A stretch of DNA of 64,000 bases, from contig QCXZ01000003.1 of the NCBI GenBank assembly GCA_025024175.1, forward strand, positions 17,752,392-17,816,391. Direction: 5' to 3'. This document shows, piece after piece, positions 1 through 12,261 of this stretch (positions are counted from its first letter, which is position 1; each line of letters starts with the position of its first letter). This stretch comes from Rhyzopertha dominica. Lineage: Eukaryota; Arthropoda; Insecta; Coleoptera; Bostrichidae. The notes below the pieces were generated by a model that was not told where the DNA came from, made no database searches, and was given only the letters and a program-made list of their open reading frames with translations. The translations under genes and the position numbers were made by a program.

Positions 1-3000
1 AGCTGGTTTTGATGTGATTAAAAACTATTGTTTCTGCTTAAAAATGTACACATTGTTAAGTTTATCTTTACTAGTTTTGGTATTCTAAATTTTTTTAGTA
101 ATTATTGAAAACACACAAATTTTTGTAGTTAACGCTTATCCAATGCAAAGACATATAAATATAGTGTCTAGAAATTCAATGTGACTTTGCAGACGGCATT
201 TTTGAAGATAACTACACCGCTGTATTTCCTATATATTAGTACATATTTTCTGTTTGTCCTATTTTTAAAGACATAGCTAAGAACCTTTGTATAACATGTT
301 TTCAGGGTAGGTGCTAAGCCGGCCTAATTTCATGTCTTCAGAAGAATATAAAATATTAATCTGAACTGTTAGCATTTGGCAACAGTTCTCACAGTTCTGT
401 CGAATTATTTTCAATTTATTCTCACTCTCTTGTGATATTATAAACACATGTACAAGAAAACAATAGATTCTTATCTACAACCCTTTTCTAACTGAAATAA
501 TTATTGTCTTCCTAGAAACTTATAATACATTGCCGATGATTTTCCCAGAAAGGATTAAATTCTGCAAATCTTTTGAACGCCATCAAATATTTGTATACTT
601 TAAATATTATGAATGTATCTCGGTGTGCCAGTTTATTTGACCTAAGGATTAGTGTAATAAAAGCCAGGTAGCCCCAGCCCGTATAGTATTTTTAAAAGTT
701 ACATTACTGTTACCATTACTTTTTGCAATTCTATATGCTCTGCAGCATATCTTATACCACTTTTGTAGTAATTTTGTAATGAGCTTGTCAGTCTCATATT
801 CGTTGTTCGTTACAGCTCCCACATTACTGTCTTACTTTTTGAAGCGAATTGAATTGCGCCGTTACCATTTTACACCCTCTTTTGTTTTGAAGCTCTACCT
901 AACTTTATAATAACCTTACAATTTCTGCAGTCCTTAAAGTTGTGAACACATTTTTGATAGACGTTTTTATTTTGAATCCAGTAACACTACAAATTTCTTT
1001 TAGAGGGTCACATGTTTCTAGATATAACACAAACTTGCATTTTTTTATGAAAGCGATAGCTAGCTTTGCCATGGTCGAAAAAATCTGTTATTATTCCATT
1101 TTTTAATGATTTAATCAGATTTGATGTTTACAACAAAAAAGCTATGGAAGCGGAGAACATACTGTATAGCATGTATTCAACAAATAACAAGATCTTGATA
1201 AATAGTCGACCCTTTACATTGTCATCAATTTTTCGAGAGTGCAAGACTGTCAATTTGACGAGACTAAACTGGCATTAATAATATGATAACTTTTGTCTAA
1301 AATTATTAATGCCAATTTGATCGAGTCGAGCACCTCACTCTAGAAAATTTCAGACAACGTAAATAGTCGCTAATTTATCAAAATTGATTGTCATTTGTTA
1401 GGATTGTTGCCTGAATTAAATTTTAGAATACATTGTCGATCTTTTGATCAGAGACGTTACCGAATCGACTAGATATTTTTGTCTCCGACGTTTTCATTTA
1501 TTTGGCATACTAGTGTACTTGATTTGAGATACTTATTAAGATAGTCGATTCTGACATTCGATTTGTAATAGTCGCTGTTATCGGCGTCGGATTGGTTATT
1601 ATAAACTATAACTAGGAATGTGATTTGCCAAAATTTAAATTTGACAGATGGAGGAAATAATCTAAAATGTGTAATAATTTTAAATCTATTAAAAAGAATA
1701 TGTATAATTAATACCCGTAAAGGGGAGCAAGCAGTTCTTTCGTCAGTAGTCAAGGATGCCTTGTAGTTAATGAAAATTATTGTTTGGAAACATCATTTTG
1801 CATCCATTTTAACGAAAAATAAGATTTTTTAAAGCATTTAAAAAAATTGTGTTAATATATATATGATATATTGAAAATAAACCTAACAATGTGTATTTGC
1901 TTAATTAGGAAAATATTATTCCCGAAAAATCCAAGTTTGAGGCATCTCTCAAAATACTTGGCCCCTTTAAAAATTCTGGATGCAAAATAATAATTAATAT
2001 CAAAAATATCTACATTTTCTTATATCTACATACCTTAGCGTGGTATTGAGAACTGAAGGAATTTAGGTTATATAAAAGTTCACTACAGCTTTAAAATAAA
2101 AACATTATAAAATAGGCGAATTACGGTTTAACTAACAACAAAAAAGTGAGAGTAATGTGCACACCGCAATTCTCCAGTATTAATAGTTATCGAGATACCC
2201 TGTAATTACAACGAAAATTGGACACCTTGTAGCATAGATTAATTAGTTCATCTATACCTGTACACAGATAAGCAATACTTGCAAGTATAAGTAAATCCGA
2301 CTATGAATGGGGGTTTTCAAAAAGAATTTCACTAAACCTTAACGTATTTGAACCAAAATAAAATCAGACATGTTATAATTTCTATAATTGTCGTACTTGT
2401 ATTTCTGTGCAAGAACTTTGGATAATTATAGTTGATATCAATTCCACACTGCCTCACCTTTGAGCATATTAGATATCAATTTTTAGTTATCATCTATGCA
2501 ATACTAGTAACATTTCATATACCTACAAGTTGACTCTTTCGGGCGTTTTAGTTTCTAAAATCGCCATATCAATATGACCTTTAAACCTTACGTCCCCACA
2601 GAAACAGTTTTTTTAGAAAATAGTAAGGACATCACATTTATATACTAATATTTTACAGACTTAATCAGTCTGCCTGCTCTTTGAACGGCAGGATACAAAT
2701 CGTACGCAAATAAGAAATTCTCCGTTATAGAACATACACCCTGGTACGGAAATTTACTGCCCCAAACTAAGTGAGCGCAATAAATGGAGGTAGTCTTGGT
2801 GGGTGGACTCCCTAGCAGAACTTGAGTTTCGGCTCTACCTACCCTACCCTCTTAAGCAACAGTTTCGTTTTGTAAATTCTTTGAGAAAGGCCTTATAAGC
2901 CGAAACATGTAAGAGGTTAAACTCAATAAAACTGAAGCATTACCAAGTGTTATAATTATTATATTTTTAATAAAATGTTTCATTTAGCGCCGTTAACCAA

Positions 3001-4858
3001 TCAATTGAAGTTATTTACCAATTTAACCAGTGGATACGCAAAAATATTTTCACTTGTCCCTTTTTCCTGGGAGCTACTCAACTTGGTTTTCTAAGTGGAA
3101 CACGCCGTATATTATTACATTTTTTAAATCCTCGGCAAATTTAAAGACGACTTTTGTTAACATAACGTGCTGCCCATCATGTGCCGTGTAGGAGTTATTT
3201 TTTTAAATACTTTTGGGGTAATACATTTCGGAAACTATGAGAGATGAAATTGATGAGACTTTCATTGTACGATTAAGCTTGAAACGTACAATCATTAAAT
3301 ACAGACTCTTCAATTATGATACATTCAAACATGAATAACTTATTTTTTATAGAGTGGTATATTTATTTTTGCGCTGATAAATGAAAAATTTGACAACCTC
3401 TCTACTTTATAAGGTTAATTTGGGTCTGCCTCTAATGATTTTGGAGATATTTGCAATTAGATATCTGTTTCGCAAAGCGTGCACTTTTTTGTAATAAAAG
3501 GAGTAGGCCAAGCCCAAAACATACAGCAGTTGCAATACAAAATTTAAAAAAGTGCGTAAATGTGCGGTGCGAAAGTAAGGAATTACAATAGAACGGGAAT
3601 AAAAACGAAATTGATTTGGAATGGTTAATTTGTTCTAATAGTTTGCCAAAATAAAATAATTTCAATTAAAACGTAAAAAATTTGACTCCAAACGTCTATG
3701 ACTCAAATAAATATTGTGAAAATCACTTTTCGCTCGCTTTTTTCCAAACTAGGGACCAGCATTATTACTACTGGGATGCTTAAAAAATAACTAGGAATAG
3801 AATACACTCGTCCACTGTAACAACAATAATATGCAATAACAACAACGAAAATCCTAGAACACTTAACAGTGGAACGCAATAAATACTTTTTAAATCAATC
3901 ACTCAAACTACATCACGTTTTGCAAATGTTGAANATTAAAAAGCATTTTAGATGTAATGTCTTGGAATTGTCTGGCGCATATAGTAACCATTAATTTTGC
4001 GAATTTCTGACAGTAAGAATACAAGAAGATGATGGCTAATATTATTTTGAGTGATTAGGCTAAAGTAACTTTAACAAAACCTTTTTGAGCGCAGTAAGAA
4101 TTTTATTAAAAATTGTCATGATTTTCGTGGCACACTATCCAGGTGTAGCTGATTTTAACGTGAAATTAGTAAAAATTTTAATTAACAGCTGTTAATAAGT
4201 CTAGGAAAACTAAAATATCTACACAATGCAATATAAAATCTACATATTTGAAATAAGGAAGATATTTGAACTCAAAATTGAATAAAAGTAATGAGCAATT
4301 ATATCCACCCTATAGATATAGATATAGACAAATTCCAAAGGTACTGATAAATTGTACTTTAATAGCTCTTTCAGTGTTTGCTAAATTTGAAGTTACTGAA
4401 CTTTAATCATTTTTTCACAAAATCAAGACACCTCTGGAACAGTTGATTTTAGATATATGTAGATGAACTTGAACAAACTCAGCTTTAAATTAATTGTAGA
4501 ATCCAAGAATATGAAAGAATGCAGGGCATTTAATTTAAAAGAAGGAAGTTACCGGCTACTTCCGGTATAACCGAAGGTTTAACATTTTGAGAAAAGTTTA
4601 GTTGCAAGGGCACTGTTTGAATTAGCAATTGTTCTAAAATCTTCCAATTTTCATTTTCCTAAATACTTCTTAGTAAACGTGTTCAATCGACACCCTGTAG
4701 GTATATACGAGTATAAAGTTATAAAAGCTTCAAATTCGGCGGATTTTGACTTAATTTATCTTAAAACAAGTGTACTCTTCGTCCTTTTAAGTTTTAAGAT
4801 AATATTAGGTCGAAATCCCCAGAATTTAAATTTAAAATATAGTTATATATATTTTTAG
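1..4858. other. no gene seen; probable fatty acid synthase intron
   Basis: AT-rich sequence without a credible exon on either strand. The first recognisable exon at 4859 is internal, with a 3' splice site before it, so at least the right part of this stretch is likely intron of the fatty acid synthase gene. One imperfect inverted repeat near 1.2-1.4 kb is listed separately. The short open frames here have no recognisable domain. Confidence 0.55.
1179..1403. repeat. imperfect inverted repeat with hairpin core
   Basis: The core is a perfect 12-bp stem, GGCATTAATAAT at 1271-1282 and its complement at 1302-1313, with a 19-base loop. Similarity continues outward, imperfectly, for about 80-90 bases per side: a GATAAAT-TAGTCGAC-like string near 1199 mirrors one near 1380. 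This is probably a decayed foldback or MITE copy. Confidence 0.5.
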
Positions 4859-7576
4859 ACAATAAGGCCATTGCTAGAAGAGAATGAGAGGTATATTCTA
4901 CTAACACATTCAGTAGGAACAATAATAGGACTGGAAGTTATTGCTCGCTTAGAAAAGAGTGGTCACAAAGGTGAAGTTGTTGTGATAGATGGAGGTGTTG
5001 AATTTTCAGAAAAAATGTTGCTTCAAAACATTTACAATAAAGAAACCAAGACGTACAATATGGCAGGTGTGGCTGGTTTCCTAAAAAATGCTCTCATACC
5101 TGGTGAAAGTTCAGCAGAGATTAAGGTATGTATAAATGTATATATTTAGCACATTTTTATGAATGTAACGTTTTAATATACCAATACATTAATTACATAT
5201 CCATGAATAATTTTTAGAAAAACCTTTCTTGTATATTATGGTCTTTAATTGTTTAATTAACATACCACCAAGTACATCTAGTAAGTAGGTAGTGTTACCT
5301 AAGCAAAAATGCAAGAGTTATGACATTTGTCAGAGTTACTCACTTTAGTGTCCTCAACAACAAATTAGATTTGCGACCTCGGTAAACTTCATCTGACTGC
5401 AACTCATTAGAAAAAGGGTCTAAAAATCTAGTATTTCTACAACGTCTTCTTCTTTCAAAACTTTCTACACAAAAAAATGCATATTACAAAACATGCAGAG
5501 GATTAAATTTTCTACAATTTTTGTCTCAAACATTTATACATACTCAATTAAACAAACACGTTTTTTATTTTAATTTTTACACGTATTTTCATAGCTATTA
5601 AAAAATTCATAATCACAAAATTTCTGGACAATCTGCATGGAGTTAGGAATCTGCATAGAATTATAAATCTGTATGAGGCAGGAGATAGTATTTTATACTG
5701 TTTAGTGCAATTTAACAACGTGATAAATTAAAAATTATTTTATTTAAATAATTATATTAAAAAAGACTGCCCTTTAAATGAGGTTATTTCGCATTATTTA
5801 TCTAGAATGTTAGAAAAATATTAGAAAAAAAGACGAAAAAAATCTCTTTACAAATATTGTGATTTGATGAATACCTTTTGAGATATAATTAGTAAATTAT
5901 GGTGAGGTCTTTGCAGTTTCTTAACAATACATTGTCCCAGTAAATGCCTCAACCTTAAAAATGAACGGGCTACTTTTTGTTTGACATCCCTTTGGAAAAC
6001 ATTAGCACAGAGCTCGTAAGTATTCCAACAGGGGTATACTCAAGCTTGTAATTATGTGTTAGGTTTTCTTGTGGGTTTGCGCACTTCAAAATTACATGTC
6101 ATTATCCAAAGAACTTACATTTCTTGCTAACAAAAGCGCGTTACTGACTCAACTATAATGTGCAGCTAAAGGTACATTTAAACAACAATCAGTTGTCCCA
6201 TAAGTAAGACCATATTTAAAAAATTCAAGACTATTTTATAACTTTCCTAACCTTGGACTTTTCAGATTTTAATTAAAATTTCCACGTTCCCTATAAAATT
6301 TCTTATCACAAAACAGCGTTTTCCGAACTGAGATGCAGCAATTACTTTTCTGTTGTGTTTCAAACCATGAATGTATTCGAACGGCACCGCAATTTAGTAC
6401 CTACGTCTACTCCCTGTCATAACGTAAAATAACTCGCTACTTTGGTAATAATAACTGTATCGTAATAATACCCATGTGTTATAAACAGAAGAAAATTGAA
6501 AATGTAAAAACAGGCATGGACAAAATTCTCCCGAAAAGAATGTGTTTACAAATTATTAAAGGTACAATTATTGTATCTAATTAACTCTGTCACAAGTTTT
6601 CTCTAAAGTGTAGATGCGAACTACTTCCACAGATTCATTTAAAGTTCTTCCATATAAAAAATATGTAATTATATACAGTGAAAGTTAATTACTGCCTGAA
6701 TTGAGTTTTTTTATATGAACATGTAATATAAATTACCATATTATCTACTTATTACTTAATAATCACATTTATCCATTGTCCTTGTCCATATCGCACCTTC
6801 AGAAGAATAAGTGTATGCAAGTGTAGATTATTAAATTTTATGTTAATTATGTCGAAACAGTCAGAAGCACTCACTCTTCCCACGATGCAACGACCTAATT
6901 GTAGTATGCACAGATGATATACTAAGTTTAATCCAGAGAGTAATATCGTTCCAAAATTTTATTAACCATTTTTCAGCGGCATTATGCAAGCTGTATTTAT
7001 TCTTCCAAATACTTATTTTTTTCGATAGGCTGTCTTGCCGAAGAAGATATTAGTTTTAATAAATTCTTTTTGACATTTAACTCTGCCAAGTATAATAGTG
7101 TCAGAAAAGAACAGTGACACAAATGGAAGGTCATTGACTTCCACAAGCTGTTGCTGCTTATTTTTTTCGGAAAATGCGAGAATCTGAATGCCTTATCTAA
7201 CTTAAATCGCCCTTTTTAGGACAAGATTGCAAATTGCCGTACCCTAAACAGTGCAGTGGAGATCATACAGGGAATTTGTCCAGATGAATTATACAAAAAG
7301 GACTTTTTGAAAGAAGTAATAGAAGACTTGTACAGGAAGGTGGTGGCCTTCTCAAATTACGCTGATCCGCCTACAGGACTACAATCCAATTTTGTTATGT
7401 ACAGACCTAAACAAGCAGCTGTCGCAGATGTTCAAGAAGATTATAAATTATCTNCTTGTACAGTCAAGCCCGTACCGGTCTTTNTCATCGATGGCGACCA
7501 TCAAACGGTGTTGGAGCAACCTGACATAATTAAGAAGATTAATGAGCTGATTTATAATTTGAAAACTTCAAATTAA
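4859..7576 (+). CDS. fatty acid synthase, C-terminal thioesterase exons (partial gene)
   Basis: Two exons are seen: 4859-5125 (89 codons, after TTTTTAG, ending AAG|GTATGT) and 7220-7576 (118 codons plus TAA, after CCTTTTTAG). Both are phase 0 and join in frame. The family's thioesterase releases the finished fatty acid from the acyl carrier domain of cytosolic type I synthase. The first exon carries the nucleophile region LLTHSVGTIIGLE. The serine aligns with the GxSxG serine, but the first Gly is replaced by Thr. VVVIDGG supplies the expected Asp 26 residues later. The second exon has the His box GDHQTVLEQPD. All three triad residues are therefore present. Upstream domains (KS, AT, DH, ER, KR, ACP) are not in the window and should lie to the left. 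Two N calls (7454, 7484) leave two residues undefined. Insects have several FAS paralogues; which one this is cannot be told. Confidence 0.85.
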
Positions 7577-7634
7577 TGGCGGTTACATATTATAGCATGA
7601 CCAGAAATTTTAAGTAATCCTTTGGACAAAACAC

Positions 7635-7640
7635 AATAAA
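7635..7640 (+). terminator. polyadenylation signal of the fatty acid synthase gene
   Basis: AATAAA lies 59 bases after the TAA stop of the last exon. This is the first canonical signal downstream and fits a short 3' UTR. Confidence 0.6.
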
Positions 7641-7891
7641 ATGTATTAAAATAGAACTTCCATATTTTTCTCAATACACCCATATTCCGCAAAGTTTACT
7701 AAATGCGCAGATATATAACAAATTTTAGTTTTCAATAGTGAATTGTTTGCTACAGAGAATTATAATTTTTTAATGATAATAGTTCTGTTAACGCAGTTAC
7801 TATTGCGACGATCTAACAAGAAATAGATCAAGTGAGCGACGCTTTGCGAATTTTATAATTTGTAATTAATATAATATTAATAAACTTGCCC

Positions 7892-7917
7892 TTTATTATT
7901 ATTACTATTATTATTAC

Positions 7918-7966
<49 letters not shown>
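7892..7966. repeat. TTA trinucleotide microsatellite
   Basis: About 25 units of TTA/ATT with two ACT interruptions near the left end. Confidence 0.95.
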
Positions 7967-8224
7967 GTTACTGTTATCGTTATTCTAAGCCTATTGAAAG
8001 GAACGGTCTAACTATTGCACGTGTATTTAACACTACTGCCTTTTGATTTCTGTCTCTATTTGTTTTAATCGCTCACTTTGCAGTAAATCACCCGATATGC
8101 TCGCACTACAGGAAATTACTAGATAATACCCATCACTACCTCTGAGAAATGTGCAGCATCAGCGGTTGCAGCTCACTACGTTTGTAAAGTAAGGTTTGTC
8201 AGTAAATTTTTCATACTGTAAACA

Positions 8225-9730
8225 ATAACGGCCAAATCAGCAACAACGAGAAGCTGGATCAAGTCATGCAGATAAAATTTCTCGGAATGATATTTGACGC
8301 AAAACTAACATGGGCAACCACATCAAACAACTAATATCTGACTGTGCTCGCAAAATTTCTATACTAAAGTCAGTTAGTCATCACAGTTGGGGGCAGACCA
8401 AACAAATCTCACAATCTACCGGGACAAGGTCCAAAATCGATTACGGGGTAATCACATTCGCTACAGCACTGAAAGCCCTACTAAAAAAGATAGACTCTAT
8501 CCATAACTATGCAATAAGACTAGCATTAGGTGCTCATCGTACTAGCCCGGTTCAAAGTTTGTATTGTGAAGCGGCCGAACCACCCCTACCATTGAGAAGA
8601 GACGCTCCTATTATCGTACCCGACAGCAGGTGTACCTACTACTTGCCAACCCGCAGCACATTAGCTTCAGGCTAGTAAATATTAAAAATTACAGCAAATA
8701 TTATGAAAATAGTCCTAACGCGATTGCCCCATTTAATATTAGATTTCAAAAAACACTACACTACTGAATGTACCTCAAATACAAAACCTTCCACCCCAAA
8801 AATTCCCCCCTTGGCAAAACCTAATACCAAAAGTAAACTTAGACCTACACAAATACCCAAGAACAGAAACAAATACCTCTCTCTTTAAAGTTATAACCAT
8901 CCAGCACATCCAACAATACATAGACTCAGATCATAAAGTGCTATACGCCTATGCGTCCAAAACAGAGGGAGTCGGCCTAGCAATTGTACACACAAAATAC
9001 ACGACGACGTTCCAAGGCCCACAGATGACATCCGTCTACTCAGCAGAATTACAAGCCATTTATTAATCAACCAAGATAGCTGTTCAAGAAACAAGGGAGG
9101 ATAATCATTTGCTCCGATTCAATAGAGGCACTTAAAACGATAAACAACCCACGGTCAAAAACAGCACAGCCAAAGATATAAATAACATACTACAAGAAAA
9201 CAAACAGAAGAAAATCGAATATTTCTGGACACCCGGGCACAATGGTGTCCATGGAAATGAACTCGCCGATACAGCTGCAAAAGCAGCAATAAATGGCAAT
9301 AACTTGATGCTAAGCCAAATTACCAGTCAAGACGCGAAAAATTGGATAAAAAAATCACTTCTACGATGATGGCAACAAACCTGGGATAATCACAGCACCA
9401 CCCATTTATATAAAATCCAACCAATAATAAATACCAAAAAGAAAAAACAAACAATCCTCAACCGACTACGCATAGGGCACATCAACTTGACTCACAGTTA
9501 AACTCTAGAGTCTAGAGCGAAAACAACCACCTATATGCAACTGGTGCAATAATGGGACAACCCTAACAGTTCCGCACCTTTTTAGCTGCGCAAAGTTAAC
9601 AGAAAATAAACAAGAACTCTAGATGGAGATGATGAATGGGAAAGATACATGCGAAGAAGACAGACTATGGAGACACCTCGAAAACTTTCAGATCCTTCAT
9701 CTACTGTAACAGATTCAAAATGGAAATATG
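8225..9730 (+). pseudogene. decayed jockey-like non-LTR retrotransposon (RT tail and RNase H)
   Basis: Translating several frames gives the end of a jockey/I-type reverse transcriptase: IKFLGMIFDAKLTW near 8270, then KISILKSVS and a HNYAIRLALGAHRTSP segment near 8500. An RNase H domain follows, with YAYASKTEGVGLAIVH near 8950, SAELQAI near 9045 and HGNELADTAAKAA near 9250. The order matches the C-terminal half of ORF2 in jockey, I and related clades. Frames change several times and stops interrupt it, so it is dead. No endonuclease domain and no ORF1 are seen, so it is a 5'-truncated copy. The last recognisable protein segment is near 9480 and the 3' limit is approximate. Confidence 0.8.
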
Positions 9731-9990
9731 CTGTATTTATATAATGTATATTTTAATATTGAAGTGTAAATAGCCACGTAGCTGAATATAGTTTTTAAAA
9801 AACAACTAAATTAGATTTTTGCAATATTTTATAGTTATGAAACCTTAGGCTACTATTATATCCTCCTGAGTCCTGAGAATACATTTATAGTAATATGATG
9901 TTAATATTTGGAAGTTTTGTTTCTTTTGGTACAAAAACATCACTGAATTTTTTTGAAAATTTTTATTTACCCAAAAGTACAAAAAAAAAT

Positions 9991-10010
9991 ATGTCCAATA
10001 AATTGGACAT
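9991..10010. repeat. GTCCAA palindrome, left-end copy
   Basis: ATGTCCAAT and its complement separated by AA, about 130 bases inside the left end of the piggyBac element. It shares GTCCAA/TTGGAC half-sites with the copies at 12157-12172 and 12227-12248, and a GTCCA/TGGAC half-site with 11889-11908. Confidence 0.8.
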
Positions 10011-10138
10011 TAGGACGAAATCATTCCTAATTATTACGCAAATGAAAACTTCTAAAACAATTATTACTGCCCGTTAGACACAAAAATAGGTCACATTTTT
10101 CGCAATAAAATTTTGTTTTTAATTTGCAACCTGGATTT

Positions 10139-12071
10139 TTACATCTCACAGCATTTTGAGATTACTTGCCACAATTGGCAGATGTAGAATCTTCTCTTTT
10201 CTTCCAGACGGGGCCGGGTTGGGGTTCTTGAACCAAACGGGGAGAGATTGCTTCTAGTTACCATTAAGGGTAATCTATTTTCACCAGCAGTTTCAGTGTT
10301 AGCTTCTTCAAGTAAAGAATTGACGTAAGAAATTTTAAAATCTAGGAATTTCAAAATGTCTGCAGATTTGTCCCCTAATTTTGTTCGATCGCCTCTGTAC
10401 AAAATCCACGAGTTAGCCACTCCTAAGTCAATTAAATGGAGAATAGATTTAACGGTCCATTTTTTAGTTCTTGTTGTACTGATGCGATAGTAACTAATCA
10501 TTCTGTCAATTAAATCAATTCCTCCCATGCAGGAGTTGTATTTGTTCACAATATTTGGTCTTGGAATTACTATGTACTTTGACTCTTTTTTAGACCAGCG
10601 CTTACACTGGTCTTGAGGTTCTACCTGTAAGCCTGTAGAAGCAAGCAGGACATTTTTCATATCATACCACTGCACCACCGAAATTTTACCATCTGCTCTA
10701 ACTGACATTTCAGAGGAACCTCGTCCAAGTCTTGCCATTGTCTTTTCAGATGTTAACTGCACACTCCTAGGAATTCTTGACTTCATTATCGTACCAGTGA
10801 CCGTGATCTTTTTCTCAAACATGTGTTCCAGTAGTGGTATTGTAGTGAAATACCTGTCAATGAAAATATGTGTACCTTCCTTTAAGGTTTCAGATAATCT
10901 GATGACGGCTGAAGGGCCAATCCCTAGGTTTTTTGATTTTTCATTTAAAAATGTATCTTTTCCTTGATAAATTTCAAAGTCGAGTACTAGCCCGTCAGGA
11001 GTAGCACAAACAAAATTTTTTAGGCCCTCGGGGTTTGGCTTACCTCTGACAAATTGTTTCAATCTGCAAACGCCAGTGAAGGGAATCATTTGTTCGTCGA
11101 TAGCGACCTCTGAAAACCTTGGTAACATCAAACATCCCTTTCGGATCCGATTAATCAGAGGGCGAATTTTGTACAAACGATCAGATGATTTTTCTTGCAA
11201 TGTTACGTTATTATCGATAACAACTTTTAAATTAGTCCGGATTAGAAAAAATCTATCCCTAGTCATTGCAGTAGCGATGACATTAACTTTTGTAGTTTTT
11301 GCCCAGTACATTCTGACTTGGGGGTATTTCAAACAAGACATGAGTATGGAAATGGCAAAAAACTTTTTAATTTCAGGTAATGTTAAATTCATTGGTTTTC
11401 CTTTTTCTTCTAAAAATTTTACATTAGTACAGTCGCAAATATTTTGGAAAATTTCTTCATCCAAATACATTTTTATGTAAGCTAGAACATTCCACTCTCG
11501 TCGTTCTTCGATATCTTTAAAATCTTCTCGAAATTCGAAATTTGGAGGAATAAAGTTTTCCGATTTTTTCCACTTTAATCGGTCAGTAGCAAGTATCCGT
11601 TCGGCAAGTAATCTTCCTCGAACTACACTGAGAGGCTCGTCATCGGAATCTTCTTCATCTAAAAATTCACCAGGGGCATCTTCTGTTTCTTCAAGGTCTT
11701 GTTGAAGTTCAGGAATGTCAAAACCACCCTCATCGCCAGATGAATCATCAATTTCAAGATCGGAGCAATCGGCATCAAAAAGTTGATAAATTTTATCATC
11801 GTCTTCTCCAGGGCGAAGATATTTTTTTGATCCAAAAATTGCTAAAAAGAAAAATCACATCTCGGTAAAAATGTTGGAGTACGTCCTACTGTCCAACTAA
11901 ATGGACAGCGTACCATAACCTTTTTATTAAGTTTAATAACTTAGGTTATGAACTAAAAACATTCTAGACCTATTCTTAAACTATTTCCTAGTAGTTTAAA
12001 ACAAAAATAAAAGAAATATATGCATAAAATTGGTACTTACTGTCAATTGTTGCACGACGAAACGATGACAT
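10139..12071 (-). CDS. piggyBac transposase, DDD catalytic core, C-terminal finger frameshifted
   Basis: Exon 1 is 12041-12071 (MSSFRRATID, donor ACA|GTAAGT). The intron is 11842-12040 (199 nt, ending CTTTTTAG). Exon 2 is 10139-11841. The join is in frame and gives about 577 residues. The N-terminus is acidic, as in the family (GEDDDKIYQLFDADCSDLE). The DDE_Tnp_1_7 core has three catalytic aspartates: EVAIDEQMIPF (D259), HIFIDRYFTT (D339) and CMGGIDLIDRM (D453), with spacing close to that of the moth piggyBac enzyme. The product would cut and paste the element using the inverted ends. The usual cysteine-rich C-terminal domain is lost from this frame: from about 10190 its Cys/His pattern continues in another frame to 10027 and also contains a stop. 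The enzyme is therefore probably impaired in DNA-end recognition, unless the breaks are sequence errors. Confidence 0.88.
11889..11908. repeat. GTCCA palindrome, intron copy
   Basis: CTGTCCA and TGGACAG with a 6-base centre, inside the transposase intron. Confidence 0.7.
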
Positions 12072-12156
12072 TGTTAACACGTTTATTATGAAGCACTCAA
12101 TACCGCAATACAACATGACCTTGCACCAAATTCGCTCACAACGCATGCGCTCGTAT

Positions 12157-12248
12157 GTCCAATACGTTGGACCGAGGGTTTCGCTGCCGGAAATCCAGTA
12201 CATATTTAGAAAAACCGTAAAACTGAGATGTCCAACATATTGGACATC
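12157..12248. repeat. two GTCCAA palindromes, right end of piggyBac
   Basis: Copies at 12157-12172 (GTCCAA-TACG-TTGGAC) and 12227-12248 (GATGTCCAA-CATA-TTGGACATC). The second ends 13 bases from the outer end of the element, next to the terminal repeat. Subterminal placement suggests transposase or host-factor binding sites. Confidence 0.75.
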
Positions 12249-12261
12249 GGGACTCAGGAGG

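Larger units (their letters stand above)
9862..12261 (-). mobile_element. piggyBac-type DNA transposon, nearly complete
   Basis: The ends are CCTCCTGAGTCC (9862-9873) and its exact complement (12250-12261). Both are flanked by ATAT (9858-9861 and 12262-12265), giving a 2400-bp element. It encodes a spliced piggyBac transposase on the minus strand. Palindromes built on GTCCAA...TTGGAC lie near both ends and inside. The canonical piggyBac target is TTAA, so the ATAT flank is unusual; it may be a different target preference or part of a longer inverted repeat (TATATCCTCCTGAGTCC on both sides). Confidence 0.85.

Noticed and set aside
1066..1278. 70-codon ORF near the left edge
   Set aside because: Overlaps the inverted repeat and shows no coding signature.
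7892..7966. CRISPR-like regularity
   Set aside because: Simple trinucleotide repeat without spacers.
11076..11480. 134-codon plus-strand ORF
   Set aside because: Complement of the conserved piggyBac transposase core; no domain of its own.
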